This document shows, in pieces, positions 34,678-43,125 of a DNA stretch of 64,000 nucleotides. Origin of the DNA: Pseudobacteriovorax antillogorgiicola (GTDB lineage: Bacteria; Bdellovibrionota_B; Oligoflexia; Oligoflexales; Oligoflexaceae); NCBI RefSeq assembly GCF_900177345.1, contig NZ_FWZT01000001.1:248001-312000 (forward strand), read 5' to 3'. Below the pieces are notes generated by a model that had not been told where the DNA came from, did not search any database, and saw nothing but the letters and a program-made list of their open reading frames with translations. Numbering within the stretch: the first letter of the stretch is position 1; each line of letters starts with the position of its first letter. Position numbers and translations under genes: made by a program.

Positions 34678-34707
34678 AAGATACTTCAAAGAATATTAAA
34701 AAGTCAA
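34678..34707 (-). promoter_or_regulatory. Promoter for tRNA-Gln
   Basis: On the minus strand TTGACT (34707-34702) is followed after 18 bases by TATCTT (34683-34678), close to the sigma-70 consensus. The start would be about 28 bases upstream of the mature tRNA. The strong -35 fits a stable-RNA promoter; a GC-rich discriminator lies just after the -10. Confidence 0.6.
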
Positions 34708-34743
34708 TAGGCCCTCTTCACATTTTTTAAATAATTTTCACCA

Positions 34744-37377
34744 TTATCGGGCAGGGGGAAGAAAGCGATGTTGACGCTCATCTTTTTGGAAGGTAAGCAT
34801 GCCGTAATGATCGTACCCAAGAACCCAGGCTCCTTTCCACTGCTCCTCTTCGATGAGCTTGTCAGTGACGAAATCCACCACGGTATCCTTGAAGATCCGA
34901 TGTAAACCTCGCCCCCCAAAATTACTGTCTAGGCCGAAGGCTATCAACTCTTGCTCCAGCTCCTCACTTAGCGATAGGCGAATGTCCTTGTCCTGGAGGC
35001 GATCATTCAGCTGCCGCAAACTCTTCGCTAGAAGCTCACGAAACTCGAGCTCCCCAAGAGCTTTAAACCTAACAATTTCATCGATGCGATTCACCAGTTC
35101 CGGCCTTAGCTCCTGCGCCACCGATTGGCGAAGAGCCTCCCCTTTGCCTAGGGGATGATCAGCTAGGCTGTTTACTGCTAAATTTGATGTCATGATGATG
35201 ATGGTTTGCTTAAAGTCAGCTGTACGCCCTTGACCATCTGTTAAACGCCCATCATCAAAAACCTGTAGCAGTATGTCGAGTACCTTGGGATTGGCCTTTT
35301 CAATTTCGTCTAGAAGAACAACTGAGTAAGGCTTGTTGCGAACAGCATCGGTAAGCTCCCCCCCAGAGTCGTGGCCGGTGTAGCCAGGCGGAGAACCAAT
35401 TAAGCGAGACACACTGAAGGACTCCATGTACTCAGACATATCAATTCTAATCAACTTCGATTCGTCATCAAACAGCTCTTCAGCGATCGCCTTAGCCGTT
35501 TCTGTCTTTCCAACACCCGTTGGACCCAAGAAAAGAAAGACACCTAGGGGTCTTGTTGGATCGTTAATACCAGCTCGGGCCCGCTTGATTGCCTTGGAAA
35601 GAACACGAATACCTTGCTCCTGCCCATAAACTCGGTCGCTGATTCGCTGTTCAATAGTCATCAATCGCATGCGGTCGCTAGCCATCATCTTGCGGCTAGG
35701 GATACCTGTCCACTGGCTCAAAACTTCAGCAACCTCTCGGACGCCCACAATCTGCCTTAAAAAAGGATGGTCTTTTTCGAGAGACTCCAGCTTTTCGCGT
35801 ACCCCCTGGACCCGAGCCTCTACTTCTGGCAGCTCCACATGTTGGGTTCGCGCTGCTAGTTCAAAATCTTGCTGATCTTTTGCATCACGATGAAGGGAAG
35901 CCAAGTCTTCCGCTTTCTGCTCCTCACTACGTAGCATTTCGTGAAGCTCTTGATGGGAGCGCCAGACCCCCTCCAAAATTTCACACTCCTTGCGAAGCAT
36001 ATCAATTTTGACATTCAAGGATGCTAGAGCCTTACTATGACCTTCACCCATTAAAGATTGTTTTTCGATTTCAAGCTCGGAAATCTTAGTAAACAGCTCA
36101 TCTAGCTCCCGTGGAGTGCTATCGATCTGAAGCCTCATTCGCGACGAGGCCTCATCGATTAAGTCGATAGCCTTATCAGGCAAGCGCCTGCTAGGCAGGT
36201 ACTTTACAGAAAACTCTACAGCTGATAACAGAGCTTCATCCTCTATGGTTACCCCGTGATGGATCTCGTACTTCTTTTTAATCCCTCGCAAGATAGCCAC
36301 TGAGCTGGCTTTATCAGGCTCGTTGACCATGATCGGCTGAAATCGCCGTTCAAGAGCCGCATCTTTTTCAAAGTACTTCCGATATTCGGCCAAGGTTGTA
36401 GCACCCAAGCAACGCATTTCACCTCTCGCCAATGCAGGTTTGAGTAAATTTGCTGCATCCATGCTCCCTTCAGATTGGCCAGCGCCAACAACCGTATGAA
36501 TTTCGTCAATAAATAGTATGACCTTGTCACCTAACTCTTCCAGGCACTCCAAGACACCCTTCAAGCGATCTTCAAATTCGCCGCGATACTTACTGCCTGC
36601 GATCATCGAACCGAGATCGAGGGACAAGACACGAACTCCAGTCAAAGACTCTGGTACTTTTCCTTCTACAATCTTTAAAGCTATACCTTCGGCCACTGCT
36701 GTTTTGCCAACTCCTGGGTCCCCCAGTAAGATCGGATTATTTTTTTTCTTGCGCCCCAGAACTTCGAGCACTCTACGGATCTCCCGATCTCGACCTAAGA
36801 CCGGATCCAGGTTGCCACGACTAGCCGCCTCAGTAAGGTCTACCGAATACTGCCGTAGCTTCTTATCGAGGGACTTTTCCAGGGTTTTCGATTGGTCTCT
36901 AGGTCGTTTGCGACGCTCCACAAAATCCGGGTCATCGGGATCTTTACCCTCTTGCCCGTTCGGCTTCTGTTTGTGAGGAAAGAGCTCTTCAAACTGATGA
37001 TGCTTGCGAGTTTCCTGCTCACCTTTGTAGAGAGCATTCTTGATAGCCGTAGATTCTCTTTGCAGGTGAGACCACAAAGTTTCTAAATCAATGGGTTCGT
37101 TTGGCGACGCCGATTCAGCGGCATCCATGGCAGTATTGAGCCTTGGTCCAAACTCGACCTTGACCGCTCCGAAGTGCTTGGGATAGCTCTGCAGGAACGA
37201 TTCAAGAGCTCTTTCCACGACCCCATGGGTCATAGCGTCTAAGATATCCCAATTGGAACGCAGGATCGCCAGCGCAACGTGTTCACACTCAAGGTGGTCA
37301 TGGCCAAGACCCTTCGCATAGCGAAGGCCAAAGTGAAGGGCTTTCCGACATTCGAAATTATACTTAGCAAGATCCAT
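34744..37377 (-). CDS. ClpB/ClpA-type double AAA+ ATPase, ClpB-like
   Basis: Hsp100-type unfoldase/disaggregase of 877 residues. A Clp N domain (residues about 1-150) is followed by AAA+ module 1 with [13 protein letters not shown] and a Walker [11 protein letters not shown], then a shortened middle domain (about residues 420-530) and AAA+ module 2 with [25 protein letters not shown] and the sensor region GRGLHRIF. No IGF/IGL ClpP-binding loop is seen, which points to ClpB-like disaggregation rather than a ClpP partner, but the middle domain is shorter than in typical ClpB. It sits upstream of tRNA-Gln. Confidence 0.85.
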   Translation of the reverse strand: MDLAKYNFECRKALHFGLRYAKGLGHDHLECEHVALAILRSNWDILDAMTHGVVERALESFLQSYPKHFGAVKVEFGPRLNTAMDAAESASPNEPIDLETLWSHLQRESTAIKNALYKGEQETRKHHQFEELFPHKQKPNGQEGKDPDDPDFVERRKRPRDQSKTLEKSLDKKLRQYSVDLTEAASRGNLDPVLGRDREIRRVLEVLGRKKKNNPILLGDPGVGKTAVAEGIALKIVEGKVPESLTGVRVLSLDLGSMIAGSKYRGEFEDRLKGVLECLEELGDKVILFIDEIHTVVGAGQSEGSMDAANLLKPALARGEMRCLGATTLAEYRKYFEKDAALERRFQPIMVNEPDKASSVAILRGIKKKYEIHHGVTIEDEALLSAVEFSVKYLPSRRLPDKAIDLIDEASSRMRLQIDSTPRELDELFTKISELEIEKQSLMGEGHSKALASLNVKIDMLRKECEILEGVWRSHQELHEMLRSEEQKAEDLASLHRDAKDQQDFELAARTQHVELPEVEARVQGVREKLESLEKDHPFLRQIVGVREVAEVLSQWTGIPSRKMMASDRMRLMTIEQRISDRVYGQEQGIRVLSKAIKRARAGINDPTRPLGVFLFLGPTGVGKTETAKAIAEELFDDESKLIRIDMSEYMESFSVSRLIGSPPGYTGHDSGGELTDAVRNKPYSVVLLDEIEKANPKVLDILLQVFDDGRLTDGQGRTADFKQTIIIMTSNLAVNSLADHPLGKGEALRQSVAQELRPELVNRIDEIVRFKALGELEFRELLAKSLRQLNDRLQDKDIRLSLSEELEQELIAFGLDSNFGGRGLHRIFKDTVVDFVTDKLIEEEQWKGAWVLGYDHYGMLTFQKDERQHRFLPPAR

Positions 37378-37448
37378 GAGCTACCTAGTCATTTTTGTAA
37401 ACTTTTCGGATAGCTATGGATTTTCTTTAGGGAGCTGAACTGGGAGAG

Positions 37449-37700
37449 TTAGGAATTCTTTTGTTGATCAGTGTACTTCGTTTTTAAGTCAAGCAAGGCG
37501 TCCTTCAGAAGTCGCTCTTCCTCCTCACTGAGATTGCCTTTCGTTTTTTCGGCTAGAAGACCTAGGATATCAATATTTTGCTTAGCTAGAGCTAGATTGC
37601 GAGGTGCACTAGAGTCACCGAAACCCATGTACGAGAGCGCCGCTGAGCAAAAGCCAAGAACCAATCCAGAAAATTCAACCTGTTGCTGCTGATCTGACAT
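37449..37700 (-). CDS. DUF1844-type small protein
   Basis: An 83-residue protein resembling the DUF1844 family: a hydrophobic start (FSGLVLGFCSAALSYMGFG), then LALAKQNIDILGLLAEKTKG, and a charged C-terminus with SEEEERLLKDALLDLKTKYT. The family occurs mainly in deltaproteobacteria and relatives, and its function is unknown. The gene stands alone, 70 bases upstream of the clpB-like start on the same strand. Confidence 0.75.
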   Translation of the reverse strand: MSDQQQQVEFSGLVLGFCSAALSYMGFGDSSAPRNLALAKQNIDILGLLAEKTKGNLSEEEERLLKDALLDLKTKYTDQQKNS

Positions 37701-37791
37701 ACGTTATCCTCCCTTCACAGACCCCAATGTATTAGATTTACGATAAACATGGAAGGATTTAAGCAATCTGAAAAAAAATGAGTGAAAGGTG

Positions 37792-37822
37792 TTGACTTTA
37801 TGCCAGAATCAAGGCAAATACT
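37792..37822 (+). promoter_or_regulatory. Candidate promoter for tRNA-Leu
   Basis: TTGACT (37792-37797) lies 19 bases before AATACT (37817-37822); the -10 and spacing are sub-optimal. Transcription would start near 37829, just ahead of the mature tRNA at 37833. The -35 match and position make it the most likely promoter for the tRNA. Confidence 0.45.
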
Positions 37823-37832
37823 CATTCCACGA

Positions 37833-37916
37833 GCGGACGTGGTGGAATTGGTAGACACGCTGGTCTTAGAAGCCAGTGCCTTGCGCGTGTGAGTTCAAGT
37901 CTCACCGTCCGCACCA
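37833..37916 (+). tRNA. tRNA-Leu (anticodon TAG)
   Basis: A complete tRNA with a long variable arm as expected for leucine. Acceptor GCGGACG pairs with CGTCCGC, then A as discriminator and an encoded CCA. The anticodon loop CTTAGAA gives TAG. The D-arm and T-arm (TGAG TTCAAGT CTCA) are intact. It is transcribed alone between the DUF1844 gene and rplT. Confidence 0.95.
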
Positions 37917-38153
37917 TCGACCTTCCTTTTTGGTCTTGCACTCTTTATAAAAATCAAACATACTCATCTCTCAAAAATACATCTAAATTCAAATTGTCGA
38001 GCATCATCAGATCGTCGCAACTTTTCCCCACACCCTTGTGGATAAACTAACATTCATATCCTGAATATGGGGTTAAAACCTTAATATCAGTACAAAAAAA
38101 ATATCCACAGTTTCTTTTGAAAACTGTGGATAAGATTTGTAGTTCACTAATGA
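37917..38153. other. AT-rich intergenic region with DnaA-box-like sequences
   Basis: A region of about 235 bases between tRNA-Leu and rplT with no reading frame worth reporting. It holds two perfect DnaA boxes (TGTGGATAA at 38037-38045 and 38125-38133) and one near-match on the other strand (ATATCCACA at 38101-38109). The last two form the arms of the rplT terminator. Base composition is clearly AT-rich. Confidence 0.5.
38094..38132 (-). terminator. Intrinsic terminator of rpmI-rplT
   Basis: On the minus strand a perfect 12-base stem (TATCCACAGTTT with AAACTGTGGATA, 38102-38113 and 38121-38132) with a 7-base loop is followed by a run of eight T (complement of 38094-38101). It starts about 20 bases after the rplT stop. 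Each arm contains a DnaA-box sequence or a near-match, which is an unusual coincidence. Confidence 0.82.
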
Positions 38154-38510
38154 TTATGCTAGCGCTGCCTTAGCAGTGACAACCAACTGAGCAAATGCTT
38201 TTGGGTCGTTGATAGCAAGATCAGCAAGTACGCTACGGTCTAGTGTAACCGAAGCTTTCTTAAGACCGTTCATGAATTCTGAGTAGCGAAGCCCCTCGGA
38301 CCTTGCAGCCGCGTTAATACGTACGATCCATAAACGACGGAACTCTCTTTTTCTGACGCGACGGTCACGGTAAGAGAACGCCAATGCACGTTTTACAACG
38401 TGAACCGAGTTGCGGAATCTATTCTTACGAGATCCACGGTAGCCCTTTGCTAGGCCAAGTATCTTTTTTCTTCTACGTCGGGCTTTAAAACCCCGTTTAG
38501 CGCGAGACAT
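38154..38510 (-). CDS. rplT: 50S ribosomal protein L20
   Basis: Large-subunit assembly protein that binds 23S rRNA early. The 118 residues begin [20 protein letters not shown] and show the family pattern [40 protein letters not shown] and a C-terminal [17 protein letters not shown]. It follows rpmI by about 30 bases. The operon lacks infC, which usually precedes rpmI and takes part in its autoregulation. Confidence 0.97.
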   Translation of the reverse strand: MSRAKRGFKARRRRKKILGLAKGYRGSRKNRFRNSVHVVKRALAFSYRDRRVRKREFRRLWIVRINAAARSEGLRYSEFMNGLKKASVTLDRSVLADLAINDPKAFAQLVVTAKAALA

Positions 38511-38539
38511 ATTTTGTATCCTTCTGTTCTAGTTGTTAA

Positions 38540-38737
38540 TTATCCGTTTGGTAAGCAGCGAAGCACAAGCTTAACGTCAGAAGCTACTACGTAGGCTGAC
38601 TTCTTAAGTTTGTTCAAGCGAGCACGCTTTTTCTTTGTAAGAATGTGCTGCTTATTCGCGTGGTTACGACGAATTTTACCGGAAGGAAGAATACGAAATC
38701 GCTTAGCTGCCGCTCGTTTCGTCTTTACTTTAGGCAT
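38540..38737 (-). CDS. rpmI: 50S ribosomal protein L35
   Basis: Small basic ribosomal protein of 65 residues (MPKVKTKRAAAKRFRILPSG...) with the typical motif GKIRRNHANKQHILTKKKRA. It is followed by rplT. Upstream lies a 209-base non-coding leader instead of infC, so transcription of rpmI-rplT must begin there or read through from suhB. Confidence 0.96.
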   Translation of the reverse strand: MPKVKTKRAAAKRFRILPSGKIRRNHANKQHILTKKKRARLNKLKKSAYVVASDVKLVLRCLPNG

Positions 38738-38946
38738 GTCTAATGACCCTTTCTAGTGTTTATGCTAGGCAGTTCTGCCGAACGTTTAGGGAGCCCGCAC
38801 AAATTGCAGGACGACTTGTCCTGTAACGGCTCGAATTGAGCTGTTTAACAAATAAGCACTGTAGACTCAAGCTTAAAAAGAGATTTCGATGAGGTAGGTC
38901 TATCCAGTAAGTTAGGGAGCCGAGGACTCACCCTAAGTCGGTTGAA
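38738..38946. other. Leader region upstream of rpmI with a hairpin
   Basis: A 209-base stretch with no supported gene, on the sense (minus) strand of rpmI-rplT. It contains a perfect six-base hairpin CAGGAC/GTCCTG (38807-38812 with 38818-38823) and weaker paired segments. In other bacteria rpmI-rplT leaders bind L20 for autoregulation; I see no conserved L20 site here, so a regulatory role is only possible. No clean promoter is visible. Confidence 0.35.
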
Positions 38947-39690
38947 TTAGGGACCAACGATGGCAACTTTTGCCTGCTCAAGTAAGCCATAATTTCCATC
39001 AACAAGACTCTGCCATTCTTTGCCGTCGACAACGATAATACGATCACCCTTGGACTTGCCTTTAATATTGATAGGCTTCTCGCCGCTAAAGTAGTTGAGG
39101 CGCCTCTTGCTATCACCGTCGAAAAAACGGCCCATAAAGTTTTTGGCAAACTCAGACCTGGCAACATCTTTTAGGCGATAGAGTGATTCACCGGCTTGAT
39201 TTTGGATTTCATAGATCATCTGGGGGTCCATAGCACTGGGCAGCTCCACCACTATACCCGTATTCCTAGTATTCAATTCACTTGGCTCATCCTTCGTGAA
39301 ATCAAGGCCTTGAGGTGCCAATGCATTGGGTAGGCTACTCTCCAAGTCGACGCGAACCCGCCCGTCGCTAAAGTAAGTTGTGCCATAGGTATAGGTCTTG
39401 GTTGAAACACCTTGAACAATGCTGCGATCGTCCTGCTCACCCAGGAGCCCTTGTTCTAAATTCGCCATACGGATTGCAGGAAGAGCTTCTACTATATACG
39501 AGATACCTTCCTTCACAGCCTCTTTTTCTGTGTCTCGAAGGCTTCCTGACTGTTTGGCCTCACCATAGAAGCGAATTCTCATAGTATCCCAGTTCAGCTC
39601 CACCCTCTCGTAGGAGCTTTGGCCGTCAACGGCACTCGAATCCGGTGAATGGAGAAAAAGGCATGCTAATAAGCTAACTTTAAGGCGCAT
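38947..39690 (-). CDS. Exported hypothetical protein
   Basis: A 247-residue protein from ATG 39690, which has AAGGAGG eight bases upstream; the frame open to 39852 overlaps suhB and is discarded. The signal peptide (MRLKVSLLACLFLHSPDSSA) is followed by a periplasmic domain with YERVELNWDTMRIRFYG near the N-terminus and repeated short strands (GIVVELPSAMDPQ, DRIIVVDGKEW). Family is not recognised. It is about 60 bases after suhB on the same strand. Confidence 0.7.
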   Translation of the reverse strand: MRLKVSLLACLFLHSPDSSAVDGQSSYERVELNWDTMRIRFYGEAKQSGSLRDTEKEAVKEGISYIVEALPAIRMANLEQGLLGEQDDRSIVQGVSTKTYTYGTTYFSDGRVRVDLESSLPNALAPQGLDFTKDEPSELNTRNTGIVVELPSAMDPQMIYEIQNQAGESLYRLKDVARSEFAKNFMGRFFDGDSKRRLNYFSGEKPINIKGKSKGDRIIVVDGKEWQSLVDGNYGLLEQAKVAIVGP

Positions 39691-39748
39691 ATTCACGATC
39701 CTCCTTTTACACTTATAGTGTAACAGGAAGACCACAATTAGGCCAATT

Positions 39749-40552
39749 TTACATCTTTGAACGTAGGTACTCAGACATGGACCGAGTACCACACAGTATC
39801 CCGTCAGACTCCGGGTCGAAGGAGTCTGCCCCCCGACCGGTATCGTAAACATAGCCGCCGGCTTCTTGGACTATGAGAGACCCAGCCGCGATATCCCAAG
39901 GCCTCAAGCCAAACTCCCAATATCCATCGTAAATTCCGTAGGCCACATAGGCTAGATCCAAAGCTGCAGCGCCATCTCTTCGTATACTTTGGCATACTTC
40001 AGCCACTCGTAAGAAACGATTCACATCGACCTCAAGCTCTGGGCCTTTATGATAGGAAAAGCCTGTTACGATAAAGCCCTCTTCTGGTGGGCGGTCAGGA
40101 CGAACTGAAATGTCTCGCCCATTGCAAGAGGCACCGCGACCTCGCTCTGCAAGAAAGCACTCCTCTCGAACTGGGTCGTAGACCCCACCTTGGACGATCT
40201 CGATCTTTCCATCTTTCGTGAATACCCCTCGACCCATGGAAACACAGAAAAATGGATAATGATTTGAGAAGTTTGTAGTTCCATCTAAAGGGTCCACAAT
40301 CCAGATGTAGCTTCCCTCGTGACGATCAGCCGAAGATAGCCCTGCCTCTTCGGAGTAAATCTTATCACCGGGGAAGTGCTCTGTTAGAGCATCAATGATC
40401 ACCTTCTCACTCGCTAGATCCGCCTCAGTTACCAGGGAATCATCCTTCTTCTGAGTTACCCTCAGATCATCCCGTCGATAAAACGACATCAGCTTGTCGC
40501 CTGCAGCGCGGATGATCTGGTCCAGTGTCTTGAGATCGCCTTCAATCTCCAT
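39749..40552 (-). CDS. suhB: Inositol-1-monophosphatase family protein
   Basis: Mg-dependent phosphatase of the IMPase/SuhB family. The 267 residues carry the metal-binding signature IVDPLDGTTNFSNHYPFF, an upstream acidic GLSSAD-region with SEEAG, and the C-terminal RPWDIAAGSLIVQEAGG. GGGAGAGG precedes the ATG. Known members dephosphorylate inositol monophosphates or 3'-phosphoadenosine 5'-phosphate-like substrates, and E. coli SuhB also acts in transcription antitermination; which applies here is not readable. It is transcribed with the exported protein at 38947. Confidence 0.92.
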   Translation of the reverse strand: MEIEGDLKTLDQIIRAAGDKLMSFYRRDDLRVTQKKDDSLVTEADLASEKVIIDALTEHFPGDKIYSEEAGLSSADRHEGSYIWIVDPLDGTTNFSNHYPFFCVSMGRGVFTKDGKIEIVQGGVYDPVREECFLAERGRGASCNGRDISVRPDRPPEEGFIVTGFSYHKGPELEVDVNRFLRVAEVCQSIRRDGAAALDLAYVAYGIYDGYWEFGLRPWDIAAGSLIVQEAGGYVYDTGRGADSFDPESDGILCGTRSMSEYLRSKM

Positions 40553-40750
40553 GCCTCTCCCTCAGCCCCTTCTGCTTCTTCTATATCTTAGATTGCCTGC
40601 TTGTTGTATGATCTAGTATTGTGACACGCTTGATGAAAATGCGCGAGTCATACTCACTTTTTAACCATAGATTGAGCGTCTAAATGACTCCTCAATTAAA
40701 CACCTATAAGAACCGAAAAGATACTGAATATAGAATGGGGTACCCGTCTC

Positions 40751-42337
40751 ATGGATGTCAATATTTCACTTTCTACCATCATCGCCATCATGGCGATATC
40801 AACTGTTGCAGGATATGCTTTTTTTGTTTTTATGAAGCGCTCGCTTCCGAAAAGGCTTACTGCCGAGCAAGTGCAGCAGCGAGAAAAAGTTGTCCAGAAA
40901 GCATTGGCCAGGAAGCAGCATATCGTCGAGGAGTCGATCGCCCGCCAGGACGAAAAGCTCAGCATTTACCAAGAGGAGCTCGACGCTCAGCTCGAAGATC
41001 GCGCCCAAGACTTGGAGGCCCAGGAACAGGAAATCGAGCAGCAGGAAGACTTCCTATCGAGAGAAGAATCGCGAATTGCTAAAATTGAAAACCAGTGCAA
41101 TTCCTACCAGCAAAAAGTCGAAGTTGTGAAAGCGCAGCTGGACAAAGTCTCTGGAGATGTCAACAATCACCGACGTGAGCTACAAGGAGCATTGGCTAAG
41201 CACGCTGAATGCGAACTTGAAACCGTCGAATCGAACCTTGCTGAAGAGATCATCAACTCGCGAATGCTCGAAAGCCAAAAGCGCATTAAAGACATGAGCG
41301 AAGACCTTCAAACCAATAGTAAAAAGTTGGCAGATCGTTCCCTCGCCCGCGTTCTTTCGCGGTATGAACCAAAATTTGTCTGGCCAAAACCAGTGAGCCA
41401 TGTGGAAATCGCTAACAAAAAATCTCTAGAAGCCTTGTCGGGTGATAAGCACCGATTGATCGAAGATCTGCAAGAATTAGTGGATCAGGTAGAAATTGGT
41501 ATGAGCGAGGAAAAAAGCCAAGACGCTCCCGTGATTAAGCTAGGGGGCGGCTATGGAATCGATAAAGAGGCTGCTCGCCTAACTTTAGAAGAGCTCATTC
41601 CAAAAGGGCCTGGAGCCTGGGCTAAAGCAGAAAAAGTATTCTCGAAGCACAAACGTGGACTAGAGAACACCGCACTTAAGCTTGGCCAGCAGGCAGTTAG
41701 GGAGCTTCACCTAGAGGGTATTGCCCCTGAGATCCAACGGATGGTGGGAGCATTAAACTGGCGAACAAGCTATCGTCAAAATCAATATTTTCATTCTTTA
41801 GAAGTAGCGAAACTAGCAGGAATTCTCGCCTCCGAGCTAGACGTCGACCCTCAAACCGCAAAACGTTGCGGCCTGCTACACGACATTGGCAAGGGCATTG
41901 ACTACCGGATCGAGGGAAGTCATGCTGTAATTAGCGGCGACTATGCAGATCGATTTGGAGAATCAAAACTGGTATGTGATACGGTGATGTCTCACCATAA
42001 CGATCTCGTCCTTGAGACTCCGATGAGCTACGTATTGAAATCCGCCGATACGCTTTCTGGAGCACGCCCAGGGGCTAGGGTCAATTTGGAGGAAGGCTAT
42101 CAGATCCGTCTTAGCGCGATCGAAGACGTCGTTCGTAGCTTCCCGGGGATTCTAAAAATTGCCATTATGAATGGTGGCCGGGAGGTTCATATCGATGTGA
42201 ATCACAAAAAGGTTAAAGAGAACGAATTAAATAAGTACACTCAAGATATCGCCCGGAAGATTGAAGCGGAAGTCGCGTTTCCAGGGCAAATCAAAGTTCT
42301 GGTATCTCGCCGCTTCGAGTCCGTTGCTGTTGCATAG
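40751..42337 (+). CDS. rny: Ribonuclease Y-like membrane-bound endoribonuclease
   Basis: Endoribonuclease initiating mRNA decay in many bacteria. The 528 residues contain an N-terminal membrane helix (TIIAIMAISTVAGYAFFVFM), a long coiled coil (residues about 35-160), a diverged region in place of the KH domain, and the HD domain with the metal-binding GLLHDIGKG and the following GSHAVISG and SHHND motifs. The usual GxxG-containing KH loop is not obvious: the corresponding segment reads SGDKHRLIEDLQELVD. Start codon context is weak. Followed by a TPR gene 8 bases later. Confidence 0.85.
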   Translation: MDVNISLSTIIAIMAISTVAGYAFFVFMKRSLPKRLTAEQVQQREKVVQKALARKQHIVEESIARQDEKLSIYQEELDAQLEDRAQDLEAQEQEIEQQEDFLSREESRIAKIENQCNSYQQKVEVVKAQLDKVSGDVNNHRRELQGALAKHAECELETVESNLAEEIINSRMLESQKRIKDMSEDLQTNSKKLADRSLARVLSRYEPKFVWPKPVSHVEIANKKSLEALSGDKHRLIEDLQELVDQVEIGMSEEKSQDAPVIKLGGGYGIDKEAARLTLEELIPKGPGAWAKAEKVFSKHKRGLENTALKLGQQAVRELHLEGIAPEIQRMVGALNWRTSYRQNQYFHSLEVAKLAGILASELDVDPQTAKRCGLLHDIGKGIDYRIEGSHAVISGDYADRFGESKLVCDTVMSHHNDLVLETPMSYVLKSADTLSGARPGARVNLEEGYQIRLSAIEDVVRSFPGILKIAIMNGGREVHIDVNHKKVKENELNKYTQDIARKIEAEVAFPGQIKVLVSRRFESVAVA

Positions 42338-42345
42338 GAAAGGGT

Positions 42346-43077
42346 ATGCCCTCGATCAGAGCCAAGCTCAGAGAGATTCAAGAGAAAGTAAGCATCTATC
42401 TGAGTGTCAACCGTTTTGGGGCAGCGGAAAAGCTGCTTCATGAATCCATCGAAGAGCTAGGTGCCTTATCCAACCTCCACAACTTGCTAGGCCTTACATT
42501 TCATCGACAATCTAAATTTGGCCTCGCGATTCAGCAATTCCAAAAAGCCTTGGAGCTTAATCCCAAGTTTATCGAGGCGGGCCTTAACCTAACAATCCTT
42601 TACTGCGATCTCGGCCTTTATCAGCAAGGAGAGCAGCAATATCAAAATCTGAACCAAACTTTTGCTTCAGGTAGCCGACAGCTTCCAAGTCTTTTTCTGG
42701 GTCGCCTTGCCAATCTTCATTGCCAAACCGCAGAGTACTACGAGAAAGCCGGACTTCGCGTTGAAGCGATCAAAGAGTATGAAAAAGCTCTCAGCATCTT
42801 TCCGAGCATGCCAGATAAAATCTACTCTTTAGCAAGCCTGGAATACGAGGTTGGTCATCTTGAGAAGGCCAAGGCCCGCCTGAGGGAATTTTCTGGGAAG
42901 TTTGCTCCTAATACAAATGTATACAATCTTCTCGGCCTGATCCACTACCGCGAAGGAGATTACACAAATGCTCATAACTATTGGACTAAATCCCAGGAGA
43001 TCAATACCGAGGATCGGATCTCTCGATCGCTGATTCGCTGCCTTAGAGAAGCCCCCCCACAAGCTCCAAAAGCTTAA
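42346..43077 (+). CDS. TPR-repeat protein
   Basis: A 243-residue cytoplasmic protein with about five TPR motifs, for example LHNLLGLTFHRQSKFGLAIQ, KFIEAGLNLTILYCDLGLYQ, EYYEKAGLRVEAIKEYEKAL and VYNLLGLIHYREGDYTNAHN. No signal peptide and no catalytic motif. AGGAAAGGGT precedes the ATG. It lies 8 bases after rny, so both are probably cotranscribed, and 48 bases before the receiver-TPR gene. It may bridge protein complexes around RNase Y or around the receiver protein. Confidence 0.85.
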   Translation: MPSIRAKLREIQEKVSIYLSVNRFGAAEKLLHESIEELGALSNLHNLLGLTFHRQSKFGLAIQQFQKALELNPKFIEAGLNLTILYCDLGLYQQGEQQYQNLNQTFASGSRQLPSLFLGRLANLHCQTAEYYEKAGLRVEAIKEYEKALSIFPSMPDKIYSLASLEYEVGHLEKAKARLREFSGKFAPNTNVYNLLGLIHYREGDYTNAHNYWTKSQEINTEDRISRSLIRCLREAPPQAPKA

Positions 43078-43125
43078 AGTTATTCACATAAGCACCGAAG
43101 GACTCTTCAGGAGAACTCAAAGCTT

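Noticed and set aside
37917-38153. Chromosomal replication origin suggested by three DnaA-box-like sites and AT-rich DNA
   Set aside because: dnaA, dnaN, gidA or other origin-linked genes are not near. Two of the boxes are explained as arms of the rplT terminator.
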